From Thermodesulfatator indicus DSM 15286 (GTDB taxonomy: Bacteria > Desulfobacterota > Thermodesulfobacteria > Thermodesulfobacteriales > Thermodesulfatatoraceae): DNA of 64,000 nt. Positions 35,220-44,352 of this stretch are shown here, one piece after another (the first letter of the stretch is position 1; the number at the start of each line of letters is the position of its first letter). The stretch spans positions 1 to 64,000 of the forward strand of contig NC_015681.1 of NCBI RefSeq assembly GCF_000217795.1. Direction: 5' to 3'. Under the pieces are notes generated by a model. The model had not been told where the DNA came from, did not search any database, and saw only the letters and a program-made list of their open reading frames with translations. Made by a program: the position numbers and the translations under genes.

Positions 35220-36338
35220 TTAAAATAACGGTATAAACGGGTTTTTTTCTTTTAACATGGTAATTTGTAGTTCTTCACCTTTGCTGTTGGCCATTTTTTG
35301 AAAAAATTCCGCCATTTTAGGCACTATGAGGCTTTCGGACTCAAAATGGCCAACAGAAATCAAGGAAAGCCCTCTAGCTTCAGCCTCACGAGCCTGGTGA
35401 TACTTGACCTCAGCGGTAATATAGACCTCGGCCCCCAGAGAAAGCGCATTTTCAAAGAAGTCCCCTCCTGCTCCACCACAAAGGGCCACTCTTTTGACCA
35501 GTTGCTTAGGGTCTCCCACCATAAAAATAGCCTGTGAATTAAGTAGTTGGCTCAATTTTTGAGCCAGCTCATAAAGAGTATATTCCAATGGGAGTTCACC
35601 TATCCGGCCCAGGCCATAACGGTAATCATAAGCCTCAGTCGGCCATACATCTATGGGAACCTCTTCGTAAGGGTGTACTTCCTTGATTTTGGCTATAACT
35701 CGAGCCAGCAAAAATTCAGGTACTAAAAATTCCATCTTGGTTCCAGACACTAAGTTGAGCTTGCCAACTTTTCCTCTGTAAGGTTTTGCCTCTTCTTTAG
35801 GATAAAAACTTCCTATACCCTCTGTGGCAAAAGAACACCCACTATATTTTCCCCTCTGGCCAGCCCCTTCTTTTAACAAAATCTCTCTTACTTTTTCTTC
35901 GTAACCTTTAGGTACGTAAGTAGTTATCAAAAATAACTTCGTGGCTTTAGCCGGCAAAAGAGCTCTTTCTACTTTTAAATGCAAGGCTTCGCCTAGAACG
36001 TCACTCACTCCCTCTTTTGCTGAATCAAGGTTGGTATGACAGGCTATAAGGGAAATATCTTTTTCAGCAAGAGTTTTTACCGCCTTACCAGGCCAGGTGT
36101 CCCAACAAATTTGCTTGGTGGACTTAAAAAAGAAGGGATGATGGGTGACAAGGCAATCGATTTTTTGAGTTAAGGCTTGAGCCAGGGTCTCAGGGGTAAG
36201 GTCTAAGCAAACACCAAGATGTTTTACCTGTTTTTTGAGGGATCCAAGCTGGAGACCAACGTTATCCCAATCCTCAGCTAGTTTTTTAGGGGCCCAACTT
36301 TCTAAAGCGGCTATAATTTCCTCGACTGTTATCGCCAT
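35220..36338 (-). CDS. Nif3-like dinuclear metal protein (DUF34/YqfO type)
   Basis: A Nif3/DUF34-family protein of about 372 residues with the long YqfO-type insert. The N-terminus has WAPKKLAEDWDNVGLQLG and then CLVTHHPFFF, with metal-binding histidines. The C-terminal part has LCGGAGGDFF and ISVGHFESE. Start ATG 36338 (MAITVEEII) is the family start. An upstream start at 36395 would run through the tRNA gene. The function of the family is debated, and the old label GTP cyclohydrolase 1 type 2 is doubtful. Confidence 0.9.
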   Translation of the reverse strand: MAITVEEIIAALESWAPKKLAEDWDNVGLQLGSLKKQVKHLGVCLDLTPETLAQALTQKIDCLVTHHPFFFKSTKQICWDTWPGKAVKTLAEKDISLIACHTNLDSAKEGVSDVLGEALHLKVERALLPAKATKLFLITTYVPKGYEEKVREILLKEGAGQRGKYSGCSFATEGIGSFYPKEEAKPYRGKVGKLNLVSGTKMEFLVPEFLLARVIAKIKEVHPYEEVPIDVWPTEAYDYRYGLGRIGELPLEYTLYELAQKLSQLLNSQAIFMVGDPKQLVKRVALCGGAGGDFFENALSLGAEVYITAEVKYHQAREAEARGLSLISVGHFESESLIVPKMAEFFQKMANSKGEELQITMLKEKNPFIPLF

Positions 36339-36383
36339 TTTTTGAGCAAAAATAAAAGGTGCATTTACATGCACCTTTAAAAT

Positions 36384-36460
36384 TGGTGGGCCCACCTGGA
36401 CTTGAACCAGGGACCTACCGGTTATGAGCCGGTGGCTCTAACCAGCTGAGCTATGGGCCC
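36384..36460 (-). tRNA. tRNA with CAU anticodon (Ile2 or elongator Met)
   Basis: A full cloverleaf on the minus strand. The acceptor GGGCCCA pairs with TGGGCCC, then discriminator A, with CCA encoded at 36386-36384. The D arm includes AGCTCAGCTGGTTAGAGC. The anticodon stem ACCGG/CCGGT holds the loop CTCATAA with anticodon CAU. The T arm is CCTGGTTCAAGTCCAGG. The GGGCCC acceptor is more like tRNA-Ile2, whose C34 is changed to lysidine, than elongator Met, but I cannot be certain. It lies between rpoD and the Nif3-like gene. Confidence 0.93.
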
Positions 36461-36480
36461 ACAATATATTTTCCTCTTAA

Positions 36481-36508
36481 AATGTATCCTCATCCTCTCT
36501 TTTGTCAA
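36481..36508 (-). promoter_or_regulatory. Sigma-70 promoter for the tRNA gene
   Basis: On the minus strand TTGACA (36508-36503) is followed after 16 bases by TACATT (36486-36481). This places the transcription start about 15 bases upstream of the tRNA 5' end. The box pair lies in the gap between rpoD and the tRNA. Confidence 0.6.
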
Positions 36509-36528
36509 CCTGCTCCAAAATTTGTTAT

Positions 36529-38211
36529 TTAAACATTTTTTATAAAACAGCGCAATTTTCGGCTACGGCTTGGATGCCTTAATTTTCGCAAGGCCTTCGC
36601 CTCTATCTGTCTGATTCTTTCTCTCGTCACCCTAAATTCCTTACCTACTTCTTCAAGAGTATGCTCGCCTTTTTCACCTATGCCAAAACGCATCCGCAAT
36701 ACTTTCTCTTCTCTAGGGGTAAGGGTGGATAGTACTCGACGTGTCTGCTCTATAAGGCTTAGAGAAATAGCCACTTGATCCGGAGGGGGAACACTTGGAT
36801 CTTCGATGAAATCCCCCAAATGCGAATCTTCATCTTCACCAATAGGCGTTTCAAGAGAGATGGGTTCTTTGGCTATTTTTAGAATCTTGCGAACTTTCTC
36901 TACTGGCAGTTCAAGCCTTTCAGCAATTTGTTCGGGCGTGGCTTCCTGGCCTGTCTCTTGATAAATCTGAAGAGAAGCCCTTACTAGCTTGTTTATAGTT
37001 TCAATCATGTGTACGGGAATACGAATGGTGCGGGCCTGATCAGCAATAGCCCGGGTAATGGCCTGTCTTATCCACCAGGTGGCATAAGTGCTAAACTTGT
37101 AACCGCGGCGGTAATCAAACTTTTCCACCGCCTTCATAAGGCCAATATTTCCTTCCTGGATTAAGTCCAGAAATTGTAAACCGCGGCCTGTATATTTTTT
37201 GGCAATAGAAACCACCAATCTCAGATTGGCCTTAACCAGCTCATCTTTGGCCTTTCTTATCTTTTCTAATGAATGTTCTAGGTCGCGAGCTACACTTTGT
37301 AATTTCTTGGCAGAAAGGCCAGTTTGTTTCTCTGCCTCTTCGATGGCCTTTTGAGCCAGTAAATATCTCGCTCTGAGATTAAGGAAGCGGTCCATATCCA
37401 TTCCCAGTTTAGCCGCTGACTTTTCTATTTCCGAAAAGTGACCATTAGTCTTTTGAAAATGGACCGCAAGGCTTGAAAGAGAGCGACCGGCCTCTCTTTC
37501 ACAGGCTTTTAAGTCTCTATGTGCCTTTGTAATTTTTTCATAGCCATCAATTATGGGTTTAATTATCCTTTCTAGACATCGCTTATCAAGACGCAGTTGA
37601 CAAAGACGGGCTAAAATTTCTTCACGCAACTTCCTGGCTCTTTGACGCATACGCGCCTTGGCCTGTTTATTAGAAGAGGAATCGAGAGCTTCCTCTAGGC
37701 TCAACAAGTCTCTAGCAATACAGCGTATTTCTAGCAGAATTCCTTGAAGACCTTGGCTTCGCTGTTCGATATCAGATTCATTATCAGAAAAACAATCATC
37801 AAGGTCTCTAACTATTTCGCGGGCCTTAAGTTGACCGGCAAAGAATTCTTCACAGATATTGAATATTTCTTGCACTACGCCACGAGCCTTAATGGCTACT
37901 TTTAAGGCCTCGTGTTCTCCTTGTTCAATAATTTTGGCTACTATTACCTCTTCTTCGCGACTCAAAAGACGGGCTTGCCCCATTTCTTTTAAGTAAAGCT
38001 TTACCGGGTCAGAGCGGGAAACATCTTTGGTCACCTCTTCGGCAATCTCTTCAAGAGAGGCTTCTTCTACCTTGGTCCCTATATCCAGGCTTTCCACCAA
38101 GTCAGCTACTTCTTCAATGGGCATAGAAAATGACCTAAGGACAGACTTTTTCCGCACCCCCTTTTCTTTAAGCTCCTCCAAGACACTTAAGTCTTTGGTG
38201 AGGTCTGCCAT
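36529..38211 (-). CDS. rpoD: Primary sigma factor RpoD
   Basis: A 560-residue housekeeping sigma-70. Region 1.2 is seen around [21 protein letters not shown]. Region 2 has [20 protein letters not shown], then [21 protein letters not shown] and [17 protein letters not shown]. Region 3 follows with [14 protein letters not shown]. Region 4 ends with [20 protein letters not shown] and KALRKLRHP. Region 1.1 is short. Start ATG 38211 follows GGGAGGGGGG. It is the last protein gene of the rpsU-mutS2-dnaG-rpoD group, 22 bases after dnaG. Confidence 0.96.
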   Translation of the reverse strand: MADLTKDLSVLEELKEKGVRKKSVLRSFSMPIEEVADLVESLDIGTKVEEASLEEIAEEVTKDVSRSDPVKLYLKEMGQARLLSREEEVIVAKIIEQGEHEALKVAIKARGVVQEIFNICEEFFAGQLKAREIVRDLDDCFSDNESDIEQRSQGLQGILLEIRCIARDLLSLEEALDSSSNKQAKARMRQRARKLREEILARLCQLRLDKRCLERIIKPIIDGYEKITKAHRDLKACEREAGRSLSSLAVHFQKTNGHFSEIEKSAAKLGMDMDRFLNLRARYLLAQKAIEEAEKQTGLSAKKLQSVARDLEHSLEKIRKAKDELVKANLRLVVSIAKKYTGRGLQFLDLIQEGNIGLMKAVEKFDYRRGYKFSTYATWWIRQAITRAIADQARTIRIPVHMIETINKLVRASLQIYQETGQEATPEQIAERLELPVEKVRKILKIAKEPISLETPIGEDEDSHLGDFIEDPSVPPPDQVAISLSLIEQTRRVLSTLTPREEKVLRMRFGIGEKGEHTLEEVGKEFRVTRERIRQIEAKALRKLRHPSRSRKLRCFIKNV

Positions 38212-38233
38212 ACCCCCCTCCCTCTTTAAAATT

Positions 38234-39931
38234 TTAAAGATTTAAACGGCAAAGATTTTGATACTCTTTTAACAAACGCAAGGCTTCCTCTTCCCGGCCG
38301 GCTTTTTCCGCCTCTTTAATGGCCTGACGTATTTCCAAGAGTTTTTTCTTGCTTTTCTTTCTGAACAGCCAACATTTTATACCGGCATATACTTCTTCTG
38401 GAGAAACGTCATCAAAAGGAGGCGGAGAAAGAAGTATTTCGCTAAGTAAAGCTTGAAGTTCCAAATCCTCAAGGGAAAGATCCGCATAAGACTTGTTTTC
38501 AAGTTCAGAAAGCTTTTCTATAAGAGCACGATAAAGAGGATTTTGAACATGTTCAAGTATCCCCTCTTCAAGTAAACTGGATAAATATTCCGGGTAATGA
38601 ACTAGGAATTCAAGCACTAGCCTTTCTGAATAGACTTTTCCCTTCGGCGAAGGCACCTTAAAAGAAGAACGGGAATCAAATGTGCGTCGCAGGGCTGTCT
38701 CTGAAACACCAAGCCTCTCTCCCAGTTTAGAAAGCTCAAGCTCAAAGAGAAGAGGATCTTTTATGGCGGAAAGCGCTGGCTTTATCTCCTGAAAGAGCCT
38801 TAAGCGCCCTTCAGGTGTTTTAGAAAAACGAGGTTCAAGCACCGCAATCATAAAGTCAAAGATGTCCTGAGCTTCTTCAACTAGTTTACGAAAACCCTCG
38901 GCACCGAACTTCCTCACGAAGGTATCAGGGTCTTCGCCAGCCGGAAGAGTGATCACCTTAGGGAAAAGGCCTTCATTCAGAAAGATAGGGGCCGCGCGTA
39001 AGGCCGCTTTAACACCCGCTTCATCGGCATCAAAGACCAGATACCACTCAGAGGTAAGGGAACGGAGCTGCCTTGCGTGGTGGGAGGTAAGGGCCGTACC
39101 AAGTGTGGCCAACACCTCGGTAACTCCTGCCTCAAAAAGGGAAATCAAATCAAAATAACCTTCTACAATAAAACCCCGTTTAGCTTCCCTAATAAAAGAC
39201 CTGGCTTGAAAAAAGCCGTAAAGGATAGACCCTTTGTGATACACAGGAGTTTCTGGAGAGTTGAGGTATTTTGGCTCTCCCTGATCAAGCACCCTACCCC
39301 CAAAACCCGCCACTCGCCCAGAGTGGTCATAAATGGGAAAGATGAGACGGGCACGAAAACGATCGTAAAAACTTCCGTCAGTACGCCTTACTAAAAGCCC
39401 AGCCTGCTCAGCTAGCTCTAGCGAGGCCCCTACCAGCTTCAAGTGTGAAGCCAGGCTATCATAAGAGGCTGGAGCAAACCCCAGCCCAAATGCCTTGGCT
39501 ACCTTAGAGGATATACCTCGTTCTTTTAGGTAGCCTCTGGCCTTTTCCCCTTCTTTTGAAGACCATAAAAGATGCTCAAAAAAACGCTTGGCCTTTTGAT
39601 TAATTTCAAAAAGCTTTTCTCTTAAAGAGTCTTCTTTGGTATCCCAGGAAATCGAAATATTGAAACGTGAGGCCAGCTCTTTTACCGCGGCTACAAAATC
39701 AAGGTTGTGAAACTTCATGTAAAAGGCGATAACATCACCGCCTGCCCCACAACCAAAACAATGAAAGATTTGCCTCTCTTCGTTTACCGTAAATGAAGGC
39801 TTGCGATCAGCATGAAACGGACAAAGCCCCAAATAATTGCGCCCTACTTTCTTTAAGGCTACGTGTTCGCCGATAACATCAACGATGTTGGCTACTTCTT
39901 TTATGCGTCTTACCGCCTCTTTAAGGCTCAA
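38234..39931 (-). CDS. dnaG: DNA primase
   Basis: A 565-residue primase that makes RNA primers for replication. The N-terminal CHC2-type zinc finger reads [17 protein letters not shown] then [12 protein letters not shown]. The Toprim domain has [23 protein letters not shown] and [14 protein letters not shown] with the catalytic acidic residues. A helical C-terminal domain follows. The start is TTG 39931, which overlaps the mutS2 stop (TTGA) and has GGAGG upstream, so translation is coupled. Confidence 0.95.
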   Translation of the reverse strand: MSLKEAVRRIKEVANIVDVIGEHVALKKVGRNYLGLCPFHADRKPSFTVNEERQIFHCFGCGAGGDVIAFYMKFHNLDFVAAVKELASRFNISISWDTKEDSLREKLFEINQKAKRFFEHLLWSSKEGEKARGYLKERGISSKVAKAFGLGFAPASYDSLASHLKLVGASLELAEQAGLLVRRTDGSFYDRFRARLIFPIYDHSGRVAGFGGRVLDQGEPKYLNSPETPVYHKGSILYGFFQARSFIREAKRGFIVEGYFDLISLFEAGVTEVLATLGTALTSHHARQLRSLTSEWYLVFDADEAGVKAALRAAPIFLNEGLFPKVITLPAGEDPDTFVRKFGAEGFRKLVEEAQDIFDFMIAVLEPRFSKTPEGRLRLFQEIKPALSAIKDPLLFELELSKLGERLGVSETALRRTFDSRSSFKVPSPKGKVYSERLVLEFLVHYPEYLSSLLEEGILEHVQNPLYRALIEKLSELENKSYADLSLEDLELQALLSEILLSPPPFDDVSPEEVYAGIKCWLFRKKSKKKLLEIRQAIKEAEKAGREEEALRLLKEYQNLCRLNL

Positions 39932-42258
39932 ACAGCAGCCTCCTTGGTGGCTAATTCTACCACAGTTACCGCCTCGCCACCTTGATAACCTTCCCCTGGA
40001 CGCACCGAAGTTACCAGGGCGTGTTCTTTTAAATAATCTCTAACCGCTTTCATAAGACGCCCGGTTCCCAGGCCGTGAATTATAATCAAGTGCGTCTTTC
40101 CGGCGAGAAAGGCCCTGTCAAGGGCTTTATCAAGCTCATAAAGGGCATCTTCCACTCTCAAGCCAATCAAATTAAGGGTATCAGGGGCTTCCTTTTGAGC
40201 CTCTACTTTAAAAGAGCTTTTTTTACAACCTTGTTCTGGCCTTTTAGATAAGACTATAAGTTCTTTTGGCGAAACTTCCACCCTGAAAGGCCCTATTTGC
40301 ACTTCAACCAGATTCCCTTTGAGGCGAAGGACCTTCCCCTCCTGCCCTACCCCTTTTATTTTTACCGCAGCCCCAGGCTCAAGCTGGATATCTTCTTTCT
40401 CTCTGGCCGGAAGAATATCTTCGGCCTTTTCTTTTATGAAAGAGGAAAAGGCCTCCCTGGCCTTCTTTTCCTGAAATCCTCTTTTTTCAATAGAACGCAA
40501 AAAAGTTTTGAATTCTTCTTCAAGAGCAGCAAGCTTTTCTTCAACCTGCTTAACCAAGGCCTTCTCTTTAGCGGCAAAGTCTTCTTTGAGTTTGGCTTCA
40601 AGCTCTTTTAACTCTTGCTCACGCTTAGCTAAGGCTTCCTTCTGGCGCAAAAGGGCTTCTCTTTCAAAGGAAAGCTCTTCAAGCTGCTTACGCAAAGCCC
40701 CGATTACCTCTTTAAAACTTTCGTCTCCCTTACCAAGATAATCCTGCGCTTTGTTGATAATCTTGGCGGAGAGCCCAAGCCTTTCGGCCAAAAGCAAGCC
40801 CTGGGACAAACCGGCTACTTCGTAGATTAGCTGATAGGTGGGAAGCCCAGTTTCTTCATCAAAACCAACGGCTATAGGCAAAATCCAATCTCTGCTGAAA
40901 GAAAAGGCCTTAAGGGCTTCATAATGAGTGGTGGCAAGCACTCTGGCGCCCCGTTCGTAAAGTTCCTCAAGCACAGCCATGGCCAGAGCCGCTCCTTCTT
41001 CTGGGGCTGTGCCCCGGCCGATTTCATCAAGCAGAAAAAGCTTCCCGGAACCGGCTATTTCCAGGGCCTTTTTCAGATTTTTAACGTGGGCCGAAAAAGT
41101 ACTTTCGTTGGCGGAAATATCCTGTTCATCGCCTATATCCACAAAGATATCTTCAAAGACAGGAAGCTCACTATCAGGTGAGGCGGGAATGGGAATGGCG
41201 CTTTGGGCCATAACCACCAAAAGGCCAACTGTTTTTAGGGCCACGGTTTTCCCACCCATGTTTGGCCCACTAATGATTACTACCGGGCGCTCTTCAGGAA
41301 AAACAAAGTCATTACGGACTACTTCCCGTAAGGAAAGCAACAAAAGGGGGTGAGCCGCCTTTTTCAGAATTAGAGAACCTTCTTTTTTGAAAGCCGGAAG
41401 GGATCCTTTAATCTGTTTAGCAAAGGCTACCTTGGCCTGAATAACATCTACCTCGGCAACGGTTTCTTCAAGTTCCCAAAAATCTTGGGCGTATTCCGCT
41501 ACCTTCTCAGAAACTTCTTTGAGAATACGTTCCCTCTCTCTTTCTTCAGCACGCTTTAAGGCTTCTATTTCGTTGGTGATTTGAATAATTTCAAGGGGCT
41601 CTATAAATACCGTAGCGCCGCTGGCTGAGACATCGTGCAAAACTCCAGGAATTTTGGCCTTGGCCTCGGCTTTTACAGGAAACACGTGACGCCCTTCGCG
41701 CTGGGCAATTATCTCTTCCTGAAGAAACCCTGCCCGCGCATATTTTTTAAGCAGCTCTTCAAGGCGCTTTCTAAGCCTTTCTTGAGCCTTATTTTGAGCC
41801 ACTTTAAGCGAATAAAGCTCAGGGCTTGCATCAGGCTTGAGGCCACGGTCGTCAAAAAGACTCTCGAAATAACGTCTTAAAGGAGAAAGATTGGGGATAC
41901 GGGCCTTGATAGCCCTAATTTGTGGGAAATTAGCCTGGGCCAAATAAGAAGTAAGTTTTTTGGCTACCTGTAGATAACGCAATAGAACCAGGGCCTGCTT
42001 TTCAGAAAGAACTCCGCCTTTAGTAGTTCTTTTTACCAGAGGAATAAGCGTAGGAAGGGAGTCAAGAGGAGGCGTTCCCGTTTCAATTACCAGCTTTTCA
42101 AAATCTCTTAATTTTTCGGCTTCTATTTCAAGGGAAGTTAAATCTTTTAAAGGGCTGAGCTTGGTAACTAAATTAGCACCAAGTTCAGTAAATGTTTTTT
42201 CACGCAGGATATCTTTTATATGATGAAATTCAAGCTTTTTAAGGCTTTCTGGTCTCAT
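39928..42258 (-). CDS. mutS2: MutS2-type ATPase with Smr domain
   Basis: About 776 residues. MutS2 acts on branched DNA or on collided ribosomes, depending on species. The ATPase domain has VVIISGPNMGGKTVALKTV (Walker A), IFVDIGDEQDISANESTFS and FLLDEIGRGTAPEEG. A long coiled coil follows (about 510-610). The C-terminal Smr nuclease domain has LNLIGLRVEDALYELD and IIHGLGTGRLMKAV. Start ATG 42258 (MRPESLKKLEF) is chosen because the rpsU terminator lies just upstream. A start at 42324 would read through that hairpin. No clear ribosome site is seen. Confidence 0.94.
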   Translation of the reverse strand: MRPESLKKLEFHHIKDILREKTFTELGANLVTKLSPLKDLTSLEIEAEKLRDFEKLVIETGTPPLDSLPTLIPLVKRTTKGGVLSEKQALVLLRYLQVAKKLTSYLAQANFPQIRAIKARIPNLSPLRRYFESLFDDRGLKPDASPELYSLKVAQNKAQERLRKRLEELLKKYARAGFLQEEIIAQREGRHVFPVKAEAKAKIPGVLHDVSASGATVFIEPLEIIQITNEIEALKRAEERERERILKEVSEKVAEYAQDFWELEETVAEVDVIQAKVAFAKQIKGSLPAFKKEGSLILKKAAHPLLLLSLREVVRNDFVFPEERPVVIISGPNMGGKTVALKTVGLLVVMAQSAIPIPASPDSELPVFEDIFVDIGDEQDISANESTFSAHVKNLKKALEIAGSGKLFLLDEIGRGTAPEEGAALAMAVLEELYERGARVLATTHYEALKAFSFSRDWILPIAVGFDEETGLPTYQLIYEVAGLSQGLLLAERLGLSAKIINKAQDYLGKGDESFKEVIGALRKQLEELSFEREALLRQKEALAKREQELKELEAKLKEDFAAKEKALVKQVEEKLAALEEEFKTFLRSIEKRGFQEKKAREAFSSFIKEKAEDILPAREKEDIQLEPGAAVKIKGVGQEGKVLRLKGNLVEVQIGPFRVEVSPKELIVLSKRPEQGCKKSSFKVEAQKEAPDTLNLIGLRVEDALYELDKALDRAFLAGKTHLIIIHGLGTGRLMKAVRDYLKEHALVTSVRPGEGYQGGEAVTVVELATKEAAV

Positions 42259-42291
42259 CAAAGGTATTTTGGCAAAACTTTTGGAACAATT

Positions 42292-42320
42292 AAAAACCCG
42301 GCTCTGGCAACAGAGCCGGG
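42292..42320 (-). terminator. Strong terminator after rpsU
   Basis: On the minus strand CCCGGCTCTG (42320-42311) pairs perfectly with CAGAGCCGGG (42306-42297) around a 4-base loop, followed by TTTTT. It lies right after the rpsU stop and before mutS2. It should end most rpsU transcripts and leave limited read-through into mutS2-dnaG-rpoD. Confidence 0.9.
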
Positions 42321-42329
42321 CCAAAAAAA

Positions 42330-42533
42330 TTAGTCACGCTGTTTCATGCGTTTGAGGCGCTTGAGCAGTCTTTTGCGGGCGGCCATGAGTTTTTTCTTGC
42401 GGCGGACACTAGGCTTTTCGTAGTATTCTCTCTTTTTGATTTCAGAAAGAATTCCCGCCTTCTCACACGCTTTTTTGAATCGTTTCAAGGCCTGTTCAAA
42501 GGGTTCGTCTTCTTTAACGATTACGCCAGCCAA
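42330..42533 (-). CDS. rpsU: 30S ribosomal protein bS21
   Basis: A 67-residue bS21. The sequence after the start, [20 protein letters not shown], and the basic region [15 protein letters not shown] match the family. The start is set at TTG 42533 because a strong GGAGGG site lies seven bases before it and bS21 is always short. An upstream start at 42602 would add 23 non-family residues. bS21 is known in many bacteria as the first gene of the operon with primase and sigma factor, as here. Confidence 0.93.
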   Translation of the reverse strand: MAGVIVKEDEPFEQALKRFKKACEKAGILSEIKKREYYEKPSVRRKKKLMAARKRLLKRLKRMKQRD

Positions 42534-42571
42534 AAAAATTCCCTCCCTCCATTTTGAGATATCAAAAAACG

Positions 42572-42599
42572 ATATTACCACCTGAAAAACCCCTGTCAA
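42572..42599 (-). promoter_or_regulatory. Sigma-70 promoter for rpsU
   Basis: On the minus strand TTGACA (42599-42594), a 16-base spacer, then TAATAT (42577-42572). Both boxes are close to consensus, and the leader to the rpsU TTG is about 30 bases. Confidence 0.75.
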
Positions 42600-42676
42600 C
42601 AAAGAAAATCAAGAAAATTCAACAAAATTGAGCTAATAACTACTTTTTTACTATAGTTTAAGCTATCTCTAAGCTA

Positions 42677-43621
42677 TTAAAAAGCAGCTTCGGCCTTTCT
42701 AAGGCGGTCCATAATAGCCAGTCCCAGGCCTTCTTCAGGTACAGGTTCCACTAAAATTAAGTCAAGGCCCATCTGGTCAAGCTCGTGTAAATACTTAAAA
42801 AGATTGGCCGCCGCTTCCCTCAAGTCTCCTGAAGGAGTAAGTATCCGCACCGCTTCATACTTACCTTCTGGAGCTTTAGAAAAAGCGAGAAAACCTATCT
42901 TTTTGCCCTTTATCTCCAAGTTTTTTTGCCAGATTTTAAGCGGAGTTCTTGGGGCATAATGACTTTTTAACTGCCCCGGGGCCTTTGGTTTTTCAGGCTT
43001 TCTTTTTATTTTGATCTCCCCCAGAACTTCCTTTAAAGCTTCCATAGGCACGCCACCAGGCCGCAAGAGTACCGGTTCTTTTTCAGTCAAATCAAGGATA
43101 GTTGACTCAAGCCCTACCTGACATTCACCGCCCTCAAGAATAAAAAGCTTCTCTCCAAAGTAAGAAAGAACGTGTTCGGCCCTGGTGGGGCTAAGCTGCC
43201 CAAAGGGGTTAGCACTGGGAGCAGCCAAAGGAAAACCACATTCCTTAATAAGGGCTAGCGCCACCTCATGGGCTGGCATTCTTATGGCTACTGAAGAAAG
43301 CCCGGAAGTAACAATATCTGGCACTTTGGGCTTTTTGGGGAGGATCAAAGTCAAGGGGCCAGGCCAAAAACGCTTGGCCAAAGCCCTGGCTCGCTCGTCA
43401 AAGACGGCCACCTCGGCCATAGCGATATCAGCCACGTGGACAATCAAAGGATCAAAGTACGGGCGCCTTTTGAGTTCAAAAATCTTGGTCACCGCCCTTT
43501 CATCAAATACATTGGCTCCCAGGCCATAGACCGTCTCCGTAGGAAAGACTACCAAATCTCCGGCCCTTAAAAGCTCAGCTGCTTTTTTGATGTTATCAAG
43601 TGTGGGTTTTAATATTGGCAT
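42677..43621 (-). CDS. Threonylcarbamoyl-AMP synthase, Sua5 type
   Basis: A 314-residue protein making threonylcarbamoyl-AMP for the t6A modification of tRNAs. The YrdC domain has LVVFPTETVYGLGANVFDE, KRRPYFDPLIVHV, RFWPGPLTLILP, VAIRMPAHEVAL and PLAAPSANPFGQLSPT. The extra C-terminal domain (after about 200, starting near GQLKSHYAPRTPL) marks it as the long Sua5 form rather than TsaC. The upstream gap (43622-43894) is filled mostly by a small repeat element. Confidence 0.94.
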   Translation of the reverse strand: MPILKPTLDNIKKAAELLRAGDLVVFPTETVYGLGANVFDERAVTKIFELKRRPYFDPLIVHVADIAMAEVAVFDERARALAKRFWPGPLTLILPKKPKVPDIVTSGLSSVAIRMPAHEVALALIKECGFPLAAPSANPFGQLSPTRAEHVLSYFGEKLFILEGGECQVGLESTILDLTEKEPVLLRPGGVPMEALKEVLGEIKIKRKPEKPKAPGQLKSHYAPRTPLKIWQKNLEIKGKKIGFLAFSKAPEGKYEAVRILTPSGDLREAAANLFKYLHELDQMGLDLILVEPVPEEGLGLAIMDRLRKAEAAF

Positions 43622-43634
43622 TTTTAGACTTTAT

Positions 43635-43815
43635 GAAGACCTTTGTAAAAAGCTTTAGATAAGAGACTCCTTCGCCCATACGGACTCTTAGTAACAAAAA
43701 GGAAAGGGCTCGACACCCTAAAAGAGTCATCGTGAGGCTGCGTCAGCAGCCGAAGCAATCTCGCGTGGCAACAACGGCACCATAGCAATCTCAACTTATA
43801 TTTTTTAAAAGTCTC
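43635..43815. mobile_element. MITE-like element, shorter relative of 9180-9512
   Basis: About 181 non-coding bases. The ends are imperfect inverted repeats: GAAGACCTTTGTAAAA at 43635 and TTTTAAAAGTCTC ending at 43815. It shares AAGAGACT(C/G)CTTC-like sequence after the left end, and CAGCAGCCGAAGCAA inside, with the element upstream of ilvD. It also carries the GTCATCGTGAGG...GAAGCAATCTC REP-like palindrome. The rest of the gap (43816-43894) shows nothing further. Confidence 0.6.
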
Positions 43816-43894
43816 TATTAGTTGTTTTCTATTTGGCATTATCACTACAAAACAGAGCTAAAATTGTCTAAGTTTCTGCGAACTCAAATTAAAA

Positions 43895-44305
43895 TTAGCT
43901 TTCAGATATCTTTTTAAGAACGTTATAAAGGTTTTCAGGAAATTTTATAAGACGCCCGTCTTTATTAACTGGCACGTGAACGGTGAAGCCTTCTACCAAG
44001 AGCTTTTCTTCAAGAAAGATTTTGTATTCAAAACGCACCTTATGGGGGTAAAGCTCGGCAAACCTGGTTTCAATGGTAACTAAATCATCATAACGGGCCG
44101 GATGGCGGTATCTCGCCTGGGCCTCCACTACCGGCAAGATAAGCCCTTCTTTTTCTTCAATATCGCGGTAGGTAAGTCCAGCCTGGCGCAACAGTTCCGT
44201 GCGCCCTATTTCAAAGAGCCTAAAATAATTGGCGTAATAAACCACGCCACCACAATCGGTGTCTCCATAAATAATACGATAACTAACCCTTGCCACTTGA
44301 GTCAT
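43895..44305 (-). CDS. Acyl-CoA thioesterase, YbgC/4HBT hot-dog family
   Basis: A 136-residue hot-dog fold thioesterase. The active-site stretch is IIYGDTDCGGVVYYANYF with the catalytic Asp, followed by EIGRTELLRQAGLTY. This is the YbgC pattern. In other bacteria such proteins work with Tol-Pal or on short acyl-CoAs; here no tol genes are nearby, so the substrate is unknown. It is divergent from rsmB, with 47 bases between the two chosen start codons. Confidence 0.9.
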   Translation of the reverse strand: MTQVARVSYRIIYGDTDCGGVVYYANYFRLFEIGRTELLRQAGLTYRDIEEKEGLILPVVEAQARYRHPARYDDLVTIETRFAELYPHKVRFEYKIFLEEKLLVEGFTVHVPVNKDGRLIKFPENLYNVLKKISES

Positions 44306-44352
44306 CTCGCCTTAAAACTACCCCTGAAACCTCTTGTTCACAAGGAGAAAGT

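Noticed and set aside
36339-36395. Longer N-terminus of the Nif3-like protein
   Set aside because: The extra codons would overlap the tRNA gene and do not look like the family; ATG 36338 gives the usual start.
42259-42324. Longer N-terminus of MutS2
   Set aside because: It would be translated from the rpsU terminator hairpin and has no family likeness.
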